64,000 nucleotides of DNA from Muraenolepis orangiensis. Taxonomy: Eukaryota; Chordata; Actinopteri; Gadiformes; Muraenolepididae. The stretch is from the NCBI GenBank assembly GCA_027704905.1, contig CM051002.1, positions 4,145,851 through 4,209,850 of the forward strand. Reading direction: 5' to 3'. Below, in pieces: positions 1 through 10,620 of this stretch (positions are counted from its first letter, which is position 1; each line of letters starts with the position of its first letter). Both the position numbers and the translations under genes were made by a program. The notes below the pieces were generated by a model that was not told where the DNA came from, made no database searches, and was given only the letters and a program-made list of their open reading frames with translations.

Positions 1-415
1 GTGTCGGTACCCCTCCGGAGCCCTGGAGGTCCCGCAAATCGGCGGTGTACTGTACCGTGTGAGTCCGAGATGGTGGACCCGTGTCGGACACTATTAGAGC
101 AAACAGTCGGTGTTCATGGATGAATCCAACTCTCTGACATCCCACCACTGGTGGATGCTGGACCACCATGGGTTTTTTTTTTCTTCCGTAAACCAATCAG
201 CGGTACATCGCTCTAGCTAGTCCGACGTGGGTGACCCATGTCGGACTGGACTCAGCAAAGTGTCGGTACCCCTCCGGAGCCCTGGAGGTCCCGCAAATGG
301 GTGGGGTACGGTACCGTGTGAGTCCGAGATGGTGGACCCGTGTCGGACACTATTAGAGCAAACAGTCGGTGGTCATGGATGAATGTCACAGTCTGTTTTT
401 TTTCAGAGTCCTTTT
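1..415. repeat. 259 bp direct repeat containing 27 bp hairpins
   Basis: A block beginning GTGTCGGTACCCCTCCGGAG occurs at 1 and again at 260, so the period is 259 bp. Each copy carries an inverted repeat of the form GTCCGAN-N13-GTCGGAC (63-89 and 322-348), and the stretch between them carries a third (220-246). No coding potential is seen. The same sequence family reappears in opposite orientation at 10.19-10.62 kb. The left end is cut by the window edge. It could be an internal part of a larger DNA element or a dispersed satellite; the family name is unknown to me. Confidence 0.8.
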
Positions 416-802
416 TGGACCACCATGGGTCGGTTTTGGACCACCATGGGTCGGTTTTGGACCACCATGGGTTGGGTTTTGGACCACCATGGGTTGGGTT
501 TGGACCACCATGGGTTGGGTTTGGACCACCATGGGTTGGGTTTGGACCACCATGGGTTGGGTTTTGGACCACCATGGGTTGGGTTTGACCACCATGGGTT
601 GGGTTTGGACCACCATGGGTCGGGTTTTGGACCACCATGGGTCGGTTTTGGACCACCATGGGTCGGGTTTGGACCACCATGGGTCGGGTTTTGGACCACC
701 ATGGGTCGGTTTTGGACCACCATGGGTCGGGTTTGGACCACCATGGGTCGGTTTTGGACCACCATGGGTCGGTTTTGGACCACCATGGGTCGGTTCTTAA
801 AC
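416..802. repeat. Minisatellite, 20-22 bp unit
   Basis: About 18 tandem copies of a unit with core GGACCACCATGGGT followed by TCGG or TGGG and a run of 3-4 T. Unit length varies between 20 and 22 bp because of the T run and a TCGG/TTGGG alternation, and the two variants are grouped in blocks. A lone unit-like copy lies at 163-176. Because the units contain no stop codon, long open frames appear on both strands; these are artefacts, not proteins. Confidence 0.95.
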
Positions 803-1288
803 GAGACTACCATGGGTGGGGAAAAGACTAAATTAGGCCGTCTCCCAGGCCTATTTTATGGTTTTCCCCATGCCCGGTTTTGACCCCTGTCTTCGAGGAA
901 ACGTCCTCGGTTCTATAGTATAAGGGGAGCTATGGGGCATGGAGCCCTGGAGGTCCAGCAATTCAGCGGTGTATGGTAACAACTAGTCCGACGAGGAGGC
1001 TTGATCTCGGACCCGATTGAGCCAAGGGTCGGTACCCCTCCGGAGCCCTGGAGGTCCCGTAAATCAGCGGGTGATGGTCGCGCCTAGTCCGACGAGGTGG
1101 CTTGATCTCGGACCCGATTGAGCCAAGGGTCGGTACCCCTCCGGAGCCCTGGAGGTCCCGTAAATCGGCGGGTGATGGTCGCGACTAGTCCGACCAGGAG
1201 GCTTGATCTCGGACCCGATTGAGCCAAGGGTCGGTACCCCTCCGGAGCCCTGGAGGTCCCGTAAATCAGCGGGTGATGGTCGCGGGGT
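803..1288. repeat. 101 bp tandem repeat with 27 bp hairpins
   Basis: Units start with GTCGGTACCCCTCCGGAG at 1028, 1129 and 1230, giving an exact 101 bp period; a diverged unit precedes them from about 930. Hairpins GTCCGAC-N13-CTCGGAC lie at 986-1012, 1087-1113 and 1188-1214. The array ends abruptly where the truncated Tc1 element begins. It is related to the 259 bp repeat at 1-415 through the shared GTCGGTACCCCTCCGGAGCC block. Confidence 0.85.
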
Positions 1289-2375
1289 GATGGTGGTGTG
1301 TGGTCATTGTCCTGTTGCATCACCCATCTTCTGTTGAGCATCAATTGGTGGACAGCCTGCAAAATGTCTTGGTAAACTTCTGTCCATGCCCTCAGGCAGC
1401 AAAGTAGCCCCAAACCACGATGCCCCCTCCACCATACTTCACAGTTGGGATCAGGTTTTGATGTTGGTGTGCTGTGTCTTTTTTTCTCCACACATAGTGT
1501 TGTGTGTTCCTTCCAAACAACTCAACTTTGGTTTCATCTGTCCACAGAATATTTTGCCAGTAGTGCTGTGGAACATCCAGGTGCTCTTTTGCAAATTTCA
1601 AACGTGCTGCAATGTTTTATTTGGACAGCAGTGGCTTCCTCCGTGGTGTCCTCCCATAAACTCAATTCTTGTTCAGTGTTTTACGTATTGTAGATTTGTC
1701 AACAGAGATGTTAGCATGTGCCAGAGATTTTGTAAGTCTTTAGCTGACACTCTAGGATTCTTCTTCACCTCATTGAGCATTCTGTGCTGTGCTCTTGCAG
1801 TCATCTTTACAGGACGGCCACTCCTAGAGAGAATAGCAACAGTGCTGAACTTTCTCCATTTATAGACAATTTGTCTTACTGTGGACTGATGAACATCAAT
1901 GCTTTTAGAGATACTTTTGTAACCCTTTCCAGCTTTATGCATGTCAACAATTATTAATCTTAAGTCTTCTGAGAGCTCTTTTGTGCGAGGCAAGGTTCAC
2001 ATCATGCAATGCTTCTTGAGAATAGCAAACTCAAAACTGGTGTGTGTTTTTTATAGGGCAGGGCAGCTTTAACCAACACCTCCAATCTCGTCTCATTGAT
2101 TGGACTCCAGGTTGGCTGACTCCTGACTCCAATTAGCTCTTGGAGAAGTCATTAGCATAGGGGTTGACATACTTTTTCCACTCTGCACTGTGAATGTTGA
2201 CATGTGTGTTCAATAAAAATATGAAAACATATAATTGTTTGTGTGGTATCAGTTTAAGCAGACTGTGTTTGTCTATTGTTGTGGCTTAGATGAAGATCAG
2301 AACACATTTTATGACCAATTTATGCAGAAATCCAGGTAATTCCAAAGGGTTCACATACTTTTTCTTGCAACTGTA
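1289..2375 (-). mobile_element. Truncated Tc1/mariner-type transposon
   Basis: The 5' end on the minus strand lies at 2375, where the inverted repeat ends in ...TTGCAACTGTA at a TA. A second, inner copy of the repeat core (CATACTTTTTCCACTCTGCA) at about 2167-2186 gives the paired direct-repeat (IR/DR) terminus known from fish Tc1 elements. The left part encodes a Tc1 transposase in pieces. The other terminus is missing: the element stops within the second catalytic region at about 1289 and is joined to the 101 bp tandem repeat, so it cannot transpose. Confidence 0.9.
1300..1993 (-). pseudogene. Tc1-like transposase, truncated and interrupted
   Basis: The protein starts MPRTKELSEDLR at 1993 and shows the N-terminal paired-type helix-turn-helix (AGKGYKSISKSIDVHQSTV) and a GRP AT-hook-like motif that bind the inverted repeats in this family. 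The frame breaks near 1673. In another frame (1601-1392) the first catalytic region reads ILWTDETKVELFG, with the first Asp of the DDE triad. The second Asp region reads RRWVMQQDND near 1318, after which the sequence is lost, so the third acidic residue is absent. Several stops and a deletion in the catalytic core make this a dead fossil. Similarity to the common fish Tc1 family is from memory. Confidence 0.92.
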
Positions 2376-3370
2376 TATTGTTCACATATTATCCATTTAC
2401 CATATACGTGCAATACATACATGTGACCTCGACACATGCAGTGAAACATACACACAGGTGCTGATATTTATTATCAAACAAAAGTGACCCTGGCTTTGCT
2501 AATAAACTGATGTTTCTTCCCTTGGTTGTATGCATGCACCATGTGATAAGACCCTGCATTAAACTCTGTAACCATGTATTGTTAGTATTCGCCGTTGGTC
2601 CTGTGTTACAAGAACAGCGAGGTTGGTTGAGTTAATGACGTCCTTAATGGAACCTTTCTATTTGTCTTCTGCACAGTCATGTAAAAGATACAGGAGCTCT
2701 GAGTACTTTTGTGTTTTTCCTCACAGTCATCTGGGCGAGCTGAAAGTGCAGCTTCCACAATTAATGAATCTGAAGTATGGCACTTCTGCCTTCATCGTTC
2801 ATCTGTTAATAATAAAAATTCACCCATTGCAGTTTCACTCCACTCTACTGTACTACTAAAGGCTCCTGTGGTCTGGCCTTTGAAAACAACTGCCCCTCCG
2901 ATCGACTCCACCACCAGCTCTGACCACCAGCTGTGGTATTTTGTGTGGTATTCTGTGTATTCTGATGGACTCGGTGATCGTCCATTCCTTCTGTTTATGT
3001 GTACGACGATGGCTATAACTTCACGCTAATGATAGCAATCGCAACGCTAAGAAGTCATTCTCCTCAGATTGTGTTTTGATTGCTTGACCATCTGCAGGAA
3101 ATGAACAAAGCTCTACAGGTTTTATTTGGTCCGCGGTTAGCGGGGAAGCTCTGTGGAGGCGTGGGCCAGAGTCTTCCTCACGTCAGGCCTTCTGTATTGC
3201 AGGCCTACATTCTGCGTTCATGGGCTGCATTTGAATCCATCCATTAATTTTACTCTAAAGTGTTACTCAAATAATCTGATTGATTGTATGGTCTGTATAT
3301 ATAGTATATAGTATGGCTTATCATAGATAGTATAAAGTGTATTATGTAAATCTAAATCTGGAGGGTTGGA
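2376..3370. other. No gene recognised
   Basis: AT-rich, apparently unique sequence. Short frames at 2290-2487, 2623-2859 and 2709-3029 have no recognisable motif. Nothing here could be assigned to a repeat family by eye. Confidence 0.5.
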
Positions 3371-3396
3371 TCCTTTTTATTGGTCACATAAATATG

Positions 3397-3437
<41 letters not shown>

Positions 3438-3550
3438 ACAGTGAAATGTGTTTCTCTGCATTCAACCCATCCTAGTATTAGGAGCAGTAGGCAGCTATTT
3501 TATGTAGAGCAGTATACCCCGTGGAGCTTAAAGGAAGACACGACGAGGGG
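3371..3550 (-). mobile_element. tRNA-type SINE fragment (SINE-2) with CA repeat
   Basis: The segment reads TTATTGGTCACATAAATATG, then a CA array (3400-3440), then AGTGAAATGTGTTTCTCTGC and ACCCATCCTAGTATTAGGAG. This is the 3' part of a SINE whose other copies here lie at 15094-15336, 22001-22205, 23296-23460 and 57795-58093. The tRNA-like head is missing from this copy. Confidence 0.75.
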
Positions 3551-3674
3551 TGTTCTTTAGCACTGCTCTGTGTCCCATACACTGCACGACCCCAGAGTCA
3601 GCTTTTATTGACAAGTCCAAAACAGTAACTCAAGACCGCAACTCCCCGAACCCCCACTCTCACCAACGGTGGCC

Positions 3675-3709
<35 letters not shown>

Positions 3710-3890
3710 CAGCACACAATAACCAAAACATTACACACACACTAATTAACCCACATATGTTCTGTAACACCACAGAACAACAGAACAACAGAACAAAAGA
3801 GAACACAACCCGAAAACCCATATTACCCACAATCCCCAGTTCCCCCACGCCACTTGCATGGCTACATGCCCTCCGCCCCCGGCTGCTACA
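3551..3890 (-). mobile_element. Probable LTR of the adjacent gypsy remnant
   Basis: On the minus strand the segment begins TGTAGCAGCCGG directly after a purine-rich tract, as expected for a 3' LTR, and carries an AATAAA signal (plus-strand TTTATT at 3604-3609). A plausible ...CA end lies at 3551. It contains a CA microsatellite at about 3675-3708. The exact outer boundary is uncertain because no second LTR or target duplication was found. Confidence 0.6.
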
Positions 3891-3906
3891 TAGCCCCCCT
3901 CTTAAG
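3891..3906 (-). other. Polypurine tract of gypsy element
   Basis: Minus strand CCTTAAGAGGGGGGCTA lies just after the end of the integrase frame and immediately before the inferred TG start of the LTR. This is the position where Ty3/gypsy elements prime plus-strand DNA synthesis. Confidence 0.6.
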
Positions 3907-4810
3907 GGGTTTAGTCATCCCCGACAACCCAGTCACCCAAGTCATAATCCCGCAAGTGCCCGGGCTGCCGACGGCATCGTTCAGGCTGCCCAGGTCTCTG
4001 GAGAAGACCACACTGGTCGGGGCGTGGTGGGCCACCTTGGCCCCCCTCCTCCGCAACAAGAGGTCGGTACGGTGCAAGTCTGTCCCGATGCAGCACCATC
4101 CGACCTCGACCAGGCATGCGCAACCTGTACATGATCTCCGAGATTTGATCCAAAATCTTCTGCCGCACCCCCGAGTTAGACTGGGCCTCGCGGGTGTATT
4201 CGTGGACCACCCTTATGCTGTCCATCAGCCCGATGGACTGATGGTAGTAGTCCAGCTCCGCCCCCCCAGCAATCTCTGGCTCAGACGGGGCCCCAAACAC
4301 CAGGTTCACAGGCGTCCGGAGTTCCCGCCCGAGCATGAGCGCAGCAGGGGTAAGGCGGCTGGACTCCTGTACTGCAGTCCGGAAGGACCACAGGACGAGA
4401 GGCAGGTGCCGATCCCAGTCCCGCTGGTGGTGACTGGTGAGGATGGCTAGCTGGGTCGCCAGGGTGCGGTTTAAACGTTCCACCAACCCATCACTCTGGG
4501 GGTGCAACGGTGTCGTCCTCGTCTTGCTCTCTTGCTGCTTGCACACCTCACCAAACACCCGCGACTCAAAGTTTCGGCCCTTGTCGCTATGGAGCCCAGA
4601 TTCAGTGATGGAGAAGGGCCCGAGGAAGTCTACCACGCTCCATCGGGGCTCCCACCAAATACTGCTGCAAGAGAGACCGCAGGAGGGCCCCTTCTTGGTG
4701 GTGCAGAGGTCACAACAGTGAACATGAAGTTTCACATCCTGCCGGAACCCCGGCCAGTAGAACTGCCCATGCAGACGGTGCAGGGTCTTTGTGTTCCCGA
4801 AGTCCCCCAA
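3907..4810 (-). pseudogene. Ty3/gypsy integrase remnant
   Basis: Integrase joins retrotransposon cDNA to the host genome. The minus-strand frame begins with the histidine-cysteine zinc-binding segment (FYWPGF, HCCDLC), then a first catalytic Asp candidate (SVVDFLGPF), the second in LHSDKGRNFES and the catalytic Glu in QSDGLVERLNRTL. Only about a dozen residues separate the first two acidic sites, far fewer than in intact gypsy integrases, so roughly 45 residues of the core are deleted. The C-terminal part continues to about 3907. No intact reverse transcriptase is adjacent. Family assignment is firm; function is lost. Confidence 0.92.
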
Positions 4811-5165
4811 ATTGCATCCGCTCGCTCCGCCTCCTGTAGGGCCTCATCGGGGCAGCAAGCCGCACATGTTGGTTTACTCTCTGGTGATAACGCCCGTAGG
4901 AAGGTGTGGAGGGCAAGGTCTTCTTGGTCCGCTGGGCTGAACCGGGGGTAGCCACGTTGGGTGTGGAGGCGCACGTCGGCAGCCAGCACTCCCAGGCACT
5001 GCTCCTCCCACCGACAACAGTTCCTCAGCTTCTCCAGGCTTTCGTCGGTGGATTGGCGCTGACCAAACCGTCGCTCCAATGTGGCGGTGAGGCTCCCCGG
5101 TCACCTGGGGGAAGGTCCAACAGCATCTGCGCCCCCGGGCCCTCTAGCGCCAAGGCTAGGTGGTA
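4811..5165 (-). pseudogene. Ty3/gypsy Gag (capsid) remnant
   Basis: The minus-strand frame contains a gypsy Gag capsid signature (ERRFGQRQSTDESLEKLR and LHTQRGYPRFSPADQEDL). The preceding bases encode an ALEGPGAQMLLDLP-like stretch in a shifted frame. The Gag sequence runs into the integrase zinc finger near 4811, so the nucleocapsid, protease, reverse transcriptase and RNase H have been deleted between them. The 5' LTR is also missing. Confidence 0.85.
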
Positions 5166-5330
5166 GGTTGGTAGGTGCACTGGTTGGAAATGGCAAATAA
5201 AAACATCGAATCTAAAATAATACCCATTTCACGTTGTGCCTGGACGTGATGCTCCTGCTGTTTCATGGTGTTTTTGTTTTGTACTTGAATATTATTTCGG
5301 AAGCTTTAGTGATGTTTCTTGTTTACCAAC

Positions 5331-6063
5331 AATGAAGCGTAACGCCGTCTTTGGCTCCGGGAATATGGAGGAATATACCAGAGCCCGTTACGACCTCCGT
5401 AAGACCATCGTCACTGCAAAGTGGGAGTACAAGGACAGAGTGGAGGAGAATTTCAAGAGCCACGATGCGAGGGGTATGTGGCAGGGGCGACAGACGATAA
5501 CTAACTTCAGAGGGAAAATCAGTTGTGTAGAGAAGTCCACTACCTCCCTCCCAGGAGAGCTAAATACTTTTTTTGCTCGGTTCGACGTGAACGGCAGCCC
5601 GCCGAAACCAGCACCGCCTGAGGAGACCAGCCTGATGAGCATCTCGGAGGTGGATGTGCACCGCACCTTCAAGCGGTTGAAAATCCGTAAGTTGGCAGGC
5701 CCCGATGACATCCCGGGCCGCGTCCTCAGAGCATGCGCAGACCTTGGAGTGTTGGCAGGAGTCTTTGCAGACATCTTCAACGTCTCCCTGGCCCAGGCTG
5801 TTGTTCCCGCGGTCTTCAAGATGTCCACCATCGTGCCTGTCCCTAAACAACCCAAGGTAACATGCCTGAACGACTATAGACCTGTTGCCCTCACCTCGAT
5901 TGTCAGCAAATGCTTCGAGAGGTTGGTCAAGGACTTTATTTGCTCCGTTGTACCGGACCGCCGCCAGGTGGTGAGGATGGGCAGCACCACCTCAGAGCCA
6001 CTGACCCTCAACACGGGACCCCCCCAGGGATGGGGGACTCCCTTTACACCCACAACTGCATGG
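5331..6063 (+). pseudogene. L-A LINE ORF2 fragment (reverse transcriptase)
   Basis: The frame reads from a linker (GSGNMEEYTRARYDLRKTIV) into reverse transcriptase finger motifs (KLAGPDDIPGRVLRACADLG, STIVPVPKQPK, NDYRPVALTSIVSKCFERL). It then jumps from FICSVVPDR to RQVVRMGSTTSEP, skipping about 100 residues that include the first catalytic Asp, and ends at PPQGW before an AT-rich repeat. The longer copy at 46557-48835 shows the missing part. The type is L2/CR1-like (jockey-type reverse transcriptase). The 5' endonuclease and the 3' end are both absent. Confidence 0.9.
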
Positions 6064-6470
<407 letters not shown>

Positions 6471-7255
6471 CTTCTAACTTGTGACAATACTTTGATAATG
6501 CCCCATAAAGTACCCCCATATTGTTTTGATCATTACAGGACGTTCTGCCGTGTCCGTTCTTGTTCCTGTCTCCCACTCCCATTGTTGGACCCTAACCTGT
6601 GATTTCTTTAGATGTAAAAAGGGGGATTACAATCTCAGAGTTGAATGCGTCCGTTGAGCACTGTTTTTTCAGCCGTATCCAGTACATGAATCGCTTGAAG
6701 AACCGCAATTAAAGCCATCTCTTCCTATACCATGTGCTTTTTTATTCGCCCTCTCGCACAGCAGATATTTTTCATCTTCTTTGTTTCTGCTTCTATTTTT
6801 ACACTTTCTACATTGCTGGAATCCATTCAAATGGACCCCAGCGGAGTGGACACCTCTTGGCCCAGAGACAACAAGTTGTCGGGTCCTGGCGGCGGTGGCC
6901 CTGAGTGTGACGACTGAACCAAACAGCTGACTCTTTGATACCTCAGTTCTAACAGTTCCTAACAGAGGGTCAGTCGGCCTTGTGAGCCCTGGAGTCCCTC
7001 GGCTGACTGATGACGGCTGCCCTAATTGGACATCATAGCCTCTCAGGGGGCCGATAGCTACCATCCAAATTTTCCCTTTTCATCATTAAAAGTCTCCTTT
7101 CCGACACGCTTTGGCCCTGCTGGTTCTGTTATTTTGTTCAGGTCCATCGTGTTGTGTCCTCACCTTTCTGATTGTTGTCGTTGTCGATTATGCTTTATTT
7201 TTTTTAACTACATCATTTTAGTCTGTTTATGGGTGGATTTCGAATATCGAAAAGC
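6471..7255. other. No gene recognised
   Basis: Apparently unique sequence with short frames of no recognisable family. Confidence 0.5.
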
Positions 7256-7745
7256 CAGGAGTGCAGCAGCATCGTACAGTACAGTACAGTGCAGTACAGT
7301 GCAGTATAGTACAGTGCAGTACAGTACAGTACAGTGCAGTACAGTGCAGTAAAGTGCAGTACAGTGCAGTAGCTGTAATGACTCCAGAAAGTCCAGAAAA
7401 GTATAAAAGTGTAATGTTAATGAAAATGTTATGATAGTAACAGCACTCCTACCAGTTCAGTAGGCGCACTGCCTGTGGATAAAAACTATCCTTAAACCTA
7501 GTAGTCCTTGTACGGATGCTGCGCAACCGGCGACCGGGGAGAAGAGATGGCTTTCTTGTCCTGTGCAGTGGTGTTGCCGTAACACACAGTGACGCCACTC
7601 GTCATGACGCTCTCTACAGTGCCACGGTAGAAGCCACCTCTGGCATATTTAGCTTTTCCTGAGGTACCACAGGACATAGAGGTGCTGGTGTGCCTTTTTC
7701 TGCATGACATCCGTGTTGCGGGCTCAGGCCAGGTTGTCGAAAATG
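7256..7745 (-). pseudogene. L-B LINE 3' end with AGTAC/AGTGC pentamer repeat
   Basis: Minus-strand translation includes YRGTVESVMTSGVTVCYG and NTTAQDKKAI, matching the C-terminal region of the L-B copy at 27.6-28.1 kb. The 3' untranslated part holds a 5 bp array alternating AGTAC and AGTGC (about 7273-7373), which expands a short motif present once or twice in other L-B tails (27.6 kb, 35.5 kb). The fragment is frameshifted and 5' truncated. Confidence 0.85.
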
Positions 7746-8746
7746 TCTGCTTCCGCTGCCACTGACCCCGGCTAGCATTGGCTTGACATTGCCAACACAC
7801 AACACGGCGGTTCTGGATTCACCAACGCAAAGGGAGCCCCAGTGAGTAACCAGGCCCAGGCAGTTATAGGCTCTGCCCAGCTCTCTGCTGGAGTGTCGGG
7901 ATCGCCTGGCAGAAAGAAGCTTGACTTGGGGTGGGAAAGAGAGAGCCTGGCTTTTTTTGTGCAACTACGAGGGGAATCCAGTCACTAAAAAGGATGGAGC
8001 ATGTTGGCTAATCGTCTGGAGGTGGCAAGGAGGGAGGATTAGGCGACGGGCGTCCGGGAGCCTAGAATCAATGTTTCGACGACAGCGGCGAGACGCGCCG
8101 AAGCTCTTGAGACAGGGATTTGTCTCATATGTTAATTAAACAGGGTGGGTACACAAATCTTTCCATGTTGCATGTTGTCTGTGTGTGTGTGTGTGACTGG
8201 CGGCGAGTCGATGGAAAAAACTAATCTCACAAAGACAGCCGGTTTCTGGAATCACTTGCCTCTGGTCAGGATGTGAGATGGAGCATAGTCACGTAGGACA
8301 TCTTGTAGACTGATTCAATGTACAATCTATGAACAGTTAAACTAATTAACAGCAACATATGGAAGATGTGGTTCAACTCTCTATTGTTTAAACCACCCAC
8401 GCTGTCGGCCGTCTGTGATAGGCCTTGAAGGAGCAGTACTCGTGGGAGACCTCACCTCATTGGCTCCTCTCAGTGGAAAAAACTGTCGGCGATGCTAACC
8501 ATGTTTGCGGTCGCTTTAAAAATAAAGTGTTGGCGGACTTCCTTTAATGCAATTTCTCATTTCTGCGGTAAGTGTTACGAAAGGGGAGTACTCTCAAGGC
8601 TTGGCCTTAGCCTCTGTCCTCTGTTTGTTTTTACTCCCAGCAAACCTTCTGTACTCCCAAGTAGTGTCTTTACTCAGTCCGTCTAGCAAGCAAATGGTCC
8701 ATTTAAACTCCACTGCTGTAACCAGTTTAACAAGAGAAAAAAGACA
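7746..8746. other. No gene recognised
   Basis: Mixed unique sequence with a short (GT)n near 8176-8193. No protein motif or repeat family recognised. Confidence 0.5.
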
Positions 8747-8749
8747 AAC

Positions 8750-8784
<35 letters not shown>

Positions 8785-8821
8785 ACATAGACACACACAC
8801 ATACACACAGACACACCCAGA

Positions 8822-8862
<41 letters not shown>

Positions 8863-8901
8863 ACACAAACACACACATAGACACACACAGACACACCCAG
8901 A

Positions 8902-8975
<74 letters not shown>

Positions 8976-8989
8976 GAAACACACACACG

Positions 8990-9047
<58 letters not shown>

Positions 9048-9057
9048 CACACACACG

Positions 9058-9098
<41 letters not shown>

Positions 9099-9133
9099 AA
9101 ACACACACACAAACACACACACACACACAGACA

Positions 9134-9173
<40 letters not shown>

Positions 9174-9234
9174 GAAACACACACACAAACACACACACAC
9201 ACACAGACACGCACATACACCCCCCCCCCCCCCT
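8747..9234. repeat. Long compound CA microsatellite ending in a C run
   Basis: About 470 bp of CA repeats with interspersed GACACACCCAGACTCTCTCA, CATACAGAAACA and ACACGAACAC variants that recur as blocks (for example near 8811 and 8891, and near 8972 and 9042), showing higher-order duplication within the array. It ends in a run of about 14 C at 9220-9233. The predicted cysteine-valine or histidine-threonine frames are artefacts. Confidence 0.97.
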
Positions 9235-9532
9235 TTGTTCTACTCAGAAGGACATCACAGAGTACACATCTCATTTAGGCAGATAATAATGTCGCAGCCA
9301 ATTCACAAGTGCACTATCGTTGGCAAAGCTCTGTCCATGTAGTATAGTAACAGCACAACACAGCACCACCACACACTGATGAATGACTGTACTGGTACTG
9401 TACTGTAGCTCGCTACATCGACACACCATTAGAGCCTACTCCACTCAGCTAGGACAGTTAGGTTTCATAGACAAATGGCTGCCACACAACCACACCTTCG
9501 TAACAATTACCAATGCAAAGAAAGATCAAGTC
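9235..9532. other. No gene recognised
   Basis: Unique sequence between the CA array and the solo LTR; no motif seen. Confidence 0.5.
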
Positions 9533-9537
9533 AAAAC

Positions 9538-9991
9538 TGTCACGGCCGGGTGTAGGTGGGACCCAAGAGCAGGGAGAACAGACAGATGGAACAGGTGCTT
9601 TAATGTCGGATCCAAGGCAGAGGTACAGACAGGGCAAATCCAAAACGTGGTCAAGGCAAGCAGAGGTAGATAACAGGTAGTCGAGGGTTGAGGCGTATCC
9701 AGGCGAGGGTCAGAACCCTGCGGATCAATAGGCAGAACAACAATGAACTTAGCTTGATGCGAACCTGAGGCTTACTGAAAATCGGGGTGATGATCCAGCA
9801 ATGAGTTAGACAACAGACACGGCTTAAATACAGCTTGATAATGAGGTGCGATTGACAACAGGTGAGCTGAGTAGGAAACGGCTGACATTATGCCATAGTG
9901 GCATAATGGAACGGTGTCGTGACATCGCGGATCCAGGAAGCCAGCGGAGATCCAGGACGAGGAGTGTGAAGAGCTGGGTTGGATCGTGACA
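9538..9991 (-). mobile_element. Solo LTR, 454 bp, with 5 bp target duplication
   Basis: The segment begins TGTCACG and ends CGTGACA, a perfect 7 bp terminal inverted repeat with TG/CA ends. AAAAC is present directly before (9533-9537) and after (9992-9996), as expected for an LTR-retrotransposon insertion. On the minus strand a TATA-like TATTTAAG (about 9827-9834) precedes an ATTAAA polyadenylation-like signal (about 9599-9604), which fixes the orientation. No internal coding region is present, so this is the product of LTR-LTR recombination. The U5 end resembles the LTR piece at 14700-14931 (shared GGGTCCCACC and terminal CGTGACA). The family is probably Ty3/gypsy. Confidence 0.88.
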
Positions 9992-9996
9992 AAAAC

Positions 9997-10185
9997 TCTA
10001 AATTGAAATGCACAACAATGCTTAAAAAACTCAAGACAGCCATTAACTAATCATTCAATAAGTGTGTGGAAACTAAATGCAACCAGCTCAACGAGATGCG
10101 GTAAAACAAGCAAAGACAAATTAGTCTCACTCACCAATGATGTTCACTTAAAGAGGCCAATAAAACAATAAACCAATCGAGTTTA
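9997..10185. other. Short unique stretch
   Basis: No feature recognised between the solo LTR and the hairpin repeat cluster. Confidence 0.5.
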
Positions 10186-10620
10186 TTGTTGCGAGACCTC
10201 CAGGGCTCCAGAGAAGCACTGGGACGTTGCTGAGTTGAGTCCGGCACAGGGCCCTCTCGTCGGACTCGTTGGCACTGCCACCCGCCGATTCTCGGCACAT
10301 CTAGGGCTCCCGAGATGGACCGGGACTTGTCTGAGTCGAGTCCGACACAAGGCCGCCTTGTCGGACTTGTTGGCACTGTCACCCGCCGATTCACGGGAAT
10401 TCCAGGGCTCCAGAGAGGGACCGGGACTTGTTTGAGTTGAGTCCGACACGGAGCCCCCTCGTCGGACTGAGCTAGAGCGATGTACCGCAGATTTGCGGGA
10501 CTTCCAGGGCTCCAGAGAGGGACCGGGACTTTGCTGAGTCGGGTCCGACACGGGGCCCCCTCGTCGGACAGCTAGATTGATGTACCACTGATTTACCGGG
10601 ACTTTGCCCTGAAATCTACA
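10186..10620 (-). repeat. Second cluster of the GTCCGAC hairpin repeat, inverted
   Basis: Four tandem-like units of about 100 bp carry CCAGGGCTCC (or a near match) and hairpins at 10239-10265, 10340-10366, 10441-10467 and 10543-10569. All four have a 13-base loop. Reverse-complemented, the last unit matches 180-300 (shared GATGTACCRCTGATT, GTCCGAC-N13-GTCGGAC, ACTTTGCTGAGTC), so this is the same family as the 1-1288 region in opposite orientation. Confidence 0.88.

Noticed and set aside
252..883. Long overlapping open frames on both strands in the minisatellite
   Set aside because: They arise because the 20-22 bp unit contains no stop in several frames; no start context, domain or codon bias supports a protein.
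930..1288. CRISPR-like array of regularly spaced repeats
   Set aside because: Units are contiguous 101 bp tandem repeats with no unique spacers, in a vertebrate genome.
1386..1865. 159-residue plus-strand frame
   Set aside because: Antisense shadow of the Tc1 transposase.
8594..9278. Cys-Val, His-Thr, Ser-Leu and Arg-Glu repeat proteins (also at 14.2, 36.2, 39.1, 44.4 and 56.7 kb)
   Set aside because: Pure translations of dinucleotide microsatellites.
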